From contig JAPLDO010000032.1 of assembly GCA_026391715.1 (NCBI GenBank), positions 1 through 64,000 on the forward strand: a stretch of DNA of 64,000 nt, read 5' to 3'. A model generated the notes under the pieces. It had not been told where the DNA came from, searched no databases, and worked only from the letters and a program-made list of their open reading frames with translations. Position 1 is the stretch's first letter; each line of letters opens with the position of its first letter. The stretch comes from Bacteroidota bacterium. Its GTDB lineage: Bacteria > Bacteroidota > Bacteroidia > Bacteroidales > FEN-979. Positions 62,097-64,000 of this stretch are shown here, one piece after another. Both the position numbers and the translations under genes were made by a program.

Positions 62097-63512
62097 TTAT
62101 AACCGGTATTTCTTGATTTTATATCTGAGTGTATCTCTCGAAATTCCTAAAAGTTTTGCAGCTTTTGTTTGATTGTATTCAGCTTTTTCGAGCGCCTTTT
62201 GAATTACCTGCTTTTCCAGCCTGAACAATGAAAATCCATTTTCCGGGATATCAAAATTGAAAGGAGACGAAGTAATATCAGGATAAAAATTGCGATCAGG
62301 TGTTGTAACCTTATCAGATTCCTCAATAGGATGGAGATGCACAATTTCACCCGGAAGGCTTTCAGCCTGCACTGTAGTCATCGTTTCAAGGATGATAGCG
62401 CGTTCAATAACATTGCGCAACTCTCTTATATTTCCGGGCCAGTTATATTGGATAAGCAATCCAATTGCTTCCTGGCTAATACCGGCGACATTCTTTTTAA
62501 ACTGGTTGTTGTAATATTTGATAAAATTATCAGAGAGAAGCGGGATATCTTCTTTGTGATCGCGTAACGGAGGAAGGTCAATCTGAAATACCTTAAGCCT
62601 GTAATAAAGATCCTCTCTGAATTTTTTTTCCTCAACCGCCTTTTTCAAATCTTTGTTTGTTGCGGCAATAATCCTTATCTCCACTGGAATATCAGCCGTG
62701 CCTCCAACGCGCCTGACAACTCTGTTTTCAAGAACGCCAAGCAACTTAATCTGTGTAGCCATATTAACTTCGCCGATTTCATCAAGAAAAACAGTTCCGC
62801 CATCTGCGATTTCAAACAGTCCCTTTTTTTGCTGCTTAGCGTCGGTAAAAGCGCCCTTTTCATAGCCGAAAAGTTCACTTTCGAGAAGGGTTTCAGGTAA
62901 CGATGCGCAGTTGATGTTAACAAAAGGTCTATCATTTTGAGAGCTTTCATAATGGATAGCGCGCGCAAAAATGTCTTTCCCGGTTCCACTCTCGCCAAGC
63001 AGTAAAATGGTAGTGGTTTTGGTTTTTGCTATTTTTTTTGAAAGTTGAATAATCTGTTTTAATACCGGCGATTCGCCAATGATGTGATCAAAAGTAATTG
63101 TCTCCTTTTGTTGCCGTCGTAACAAATGAACCTCTTTGGCAATTGCCAGCTTTTTTTTCAGGTTGTCGAGCGCAACATCAATTTCCTCGAATGAAAATGG
63201 TTTATGAACGTATTCCCACGCGCCGGCTTTCATGGCATTTACGGCAGTGTCAATAGAGCCGAAGGCAGTCATAAACACAATTGCTGTCTCTTCATCCAGC
63301 GCTTTGATACGGTTAATTACCTCCAAACCCTGCATTTTCGGTAATCTGTTATCTGTAAATACCACATCGGGATGATGTTGTTCAAAAGCCTTGATACCCT
63401 CTTCCCCTGATTCAGCGGAAATAACCTTGTAACCCTTTGATCCGAGATGTTTTTCAAGCGACCAGCGGATTAATTTCTCATCCTCGATGATCAGAATTTT
63501 CAGTGGCTTCAT
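62097..63512 (-). CDS. NtrC-family sigma-54-dependent response regulator
   Basis: 471 aa. The receiver domain (1-120) has ILIIEDE, phospho-acceptor Asp54 in FTDNRLP, and the conserved Lys in HKPF. The AAA+ domain (about 140-375) has Walker A GESGTGKD, the sigma-54 contact loop EKGAFTDAKQQ (GAFTDA instead of the usual GAFTGA) and Walker B GGTVFLDEIGE. A Fis-type HTH closes it (about 430-471, NQTKAAKLLGISRDTLRYKI). It follows a histidine kinase gene in the same direction, so they form a two-component pair. The candidate sigma-54 promoter at 61888-61903 makes the cytochrome gene a likely target. Confidence 0.92.
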   Translation of the reverse strand: MKPLKILIIEDEKLIRWSLEKHLGSKGYKVISAESGEEGIKAFEQHHPDVVFTDNRLPKMQGLEVINRIKALDEETAIVFMTAFGSIDTAVNAMKAGAWEYVHKPFSFEEIDVALDNLKKKLAIAKEVHLLRRQQKETITFDHIIGESPVLKQIIQLSKKIAKTKTTTILLLGESGTGKDIFARAIHYESSQNDRPFVNINCASLPETLLESELFGYEKGAFTDAKQQKKGLFEIADGGTVFLDEIGEVNMATQIKLLGVLENRVVRRVGGTADIPVEIRIIAATNKDLKKAVEEKKFREDLYYRLKVFQIDLPPLRDHKEDIPLLSDNFIKYYNNQFKKNVAGISQEAIGLLIQYNWPGNIRELRNVIERAIILETMTTVQAESLPGEIVHLHPIEESDKVTTPDRNFYPDITSSPFNFDIPENGFSLFRLEKQVIQKALEKAEYNQTKAAKLLGISRDTLRYKIKKYRL

Positions 63513-63563
63513 ACATTATTGTTAGTTAATGGCTACAACGAATGGGGTAAATTGGGACATTTT

Positions 63564-63619
63564 GGTTCAAGGTTCAAAGTTCAAAGTTCAAAGTTCAAAG
63601 TTCAAAGTTCAAAGTTCAA
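63564..63619. repeat. 7-bp tandem repeat array (8 units)
   Basis: Two GGTTCAA units followed by six AGTTCAA units, in the gap between the kinase gene (stop at 63631) and the regulator gene (start at 63512). It falls within the leader of the regulator gene. Confidence 0.8.
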
Positions 63620-63630
63620 AATGTGCTGTT

Positions 63631-64000
63631 TTATCCCATTTTGAGTGTATTTCCCGGAAACGCCGGAAGTGAAATAAAAAAAGTACATCCTGTAATCATA
63701 TTGTTCTCGTACCAGATTTCGCCTTTATGCTTTTCAATGATGTCTTTGGAAATAGCCAATCCCAAACCTGTGCCTTTGGTATGAGTAGTATAGAAAGGTT
63801 TAAATATTTCATTTCCGATCTCGCGGGGGATGCCGGCTCCACTATCCTTTACGGCAATAATAATCATCTTTTTTTCTGTGTCGAACGAAGTTTTGTAGGT
63901 TATCATACCTTGTTCGGAAATGGCTTTAATAGCATTAAAGCTAAGGTTAAGAAGCACGTTTTCCAACAGTTCGTAATCAAAAAGGGTTGTTGGTATATTA
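63631..64000 (-). CDS. Sensor histidine kinase, C-terminal ATPase part (5' end outside window)
   Basis: The frame is open to the right edge (NIPTTLFDYELLENV), so the TTG at 63966 is not the start and the gene extends beyond the window. What is seen is the HATPase_c domain: N box ENVLLNLSFNAIKAI, G1 VKDSGAGIP, F box FKPFYTTHTKGTGLGLAIS with the G2 loop, then a final beta strand CTFFISLPAF. This type of kinase is usually paired with NtrC-family regulators; the next gene is one, 118 nt away. Its sensor domain cannot be seen. Confidence 0.88.
   Translation of the reverse strand, partial: NIPTTLFDYELLENVLLNLSFNAIKAISEQGMITYKTSFDTEKKMIIIAVKDSGAGIPREIGNEIFKPFYTTHTKGTGLGLAISKDIIEKHKGEIWYENNMITGCTFFISLPAFPGNTLKMG

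Noticed and set aside
63564-63619. CRISPR or protein-binding iterons
   Set aside because: Units are 7 bp and directly adjacent, with no spacers, and similar arrays are scattered in other gaps, which suits a microsatellite-like family better.

Overview
The window comes from a Bacteroidota genome, probably an uncultured environmental lineage. The evidence is the large number of type IX secretion (T9SS) C-terminal sorting domains, SprB repeats, a gingipain-family C25 peptidase, a PID-CTERM-like small protein, and -7 boxes of the TAnnTTTG type. No rRNA, tRNA, integrase, intact transposase or CRISPR array was seen.

Layout. (1) 1-12.7 kb, plus strand: a run of secreted proteins built from cohesin-like, dockerin-like, SprB, PKD/Ig-like and T9SS sorting domains. 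It includes two copies of a two-gene unit (small cohesin-Ig-CTD protein followed by a large multi-cohesin dockerin protein). A PID-CTERM-like peptide and a PepSY-like protein follow. (2) 13.6-25.8 kb: a surface-glycan type cluster. It holds two divergent TMTC-like GT-C/TPR membrane proteins, a YfhO-like membrane protein, a split transketolase, an epimerase fused to a polyprenyl-phosphate type GT2, and two methyltransferases. Two of these genes are broken: one by an in-frame amber codon, one by a frameshift. (3) 26-56 kb, minus strand: more T9SS cargo (MAM/adhesin-like protein, EndA-type nuclease, a 2004-aa protein with a 12-unit Ig array, a broken cohesin paralogue, a 2253-aa YDG/cohesin/dockerin protein, an Omp28-like protein and a C25 peptidase). 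Among them lie a WYL regulator, a methyltransferase and a DUF2339 membrane protein. (4) 56.2-64 kb, minus strand: a multiheme cytochrome locus. NHL-propeller lipoprotein, pentaheme lipoprotein, outer-membrane beta-barrel and octa/nonaheme cytochrome are packed as an operon. Upstream are a tetraheme cytochrome with a sigma-54-like promoter, an NtrC-type regulator and its histidine kinase.

How they may work together (inference). Regions 1 and 3 look like a T9SS-exported surface matrix whose parts carry both cohesin-like and dockerin-like modules, so they could bind one another. No carbohydrate-active catalytic domain is seen in these proteins, unlike a classical cellulosome. Region 2 could build a surface glycan. 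Region 4 resembles a porin-cytochrome conduit for electron transfer across the outer membrane, plausibly under sigma-54/NtrC control.

Intergenic DNA holds several short repeat families: 7-bp tandem GGTTCAA-like arrays, a two-hairpin REP-like element (two copies), a 273-bp foldback/MITE-like element with 22-bp terminal inverted repeats, and a cluster of AAACCCGACAGGTTT palindromes. Domain names come from reading the translations by eye; no database search was run.
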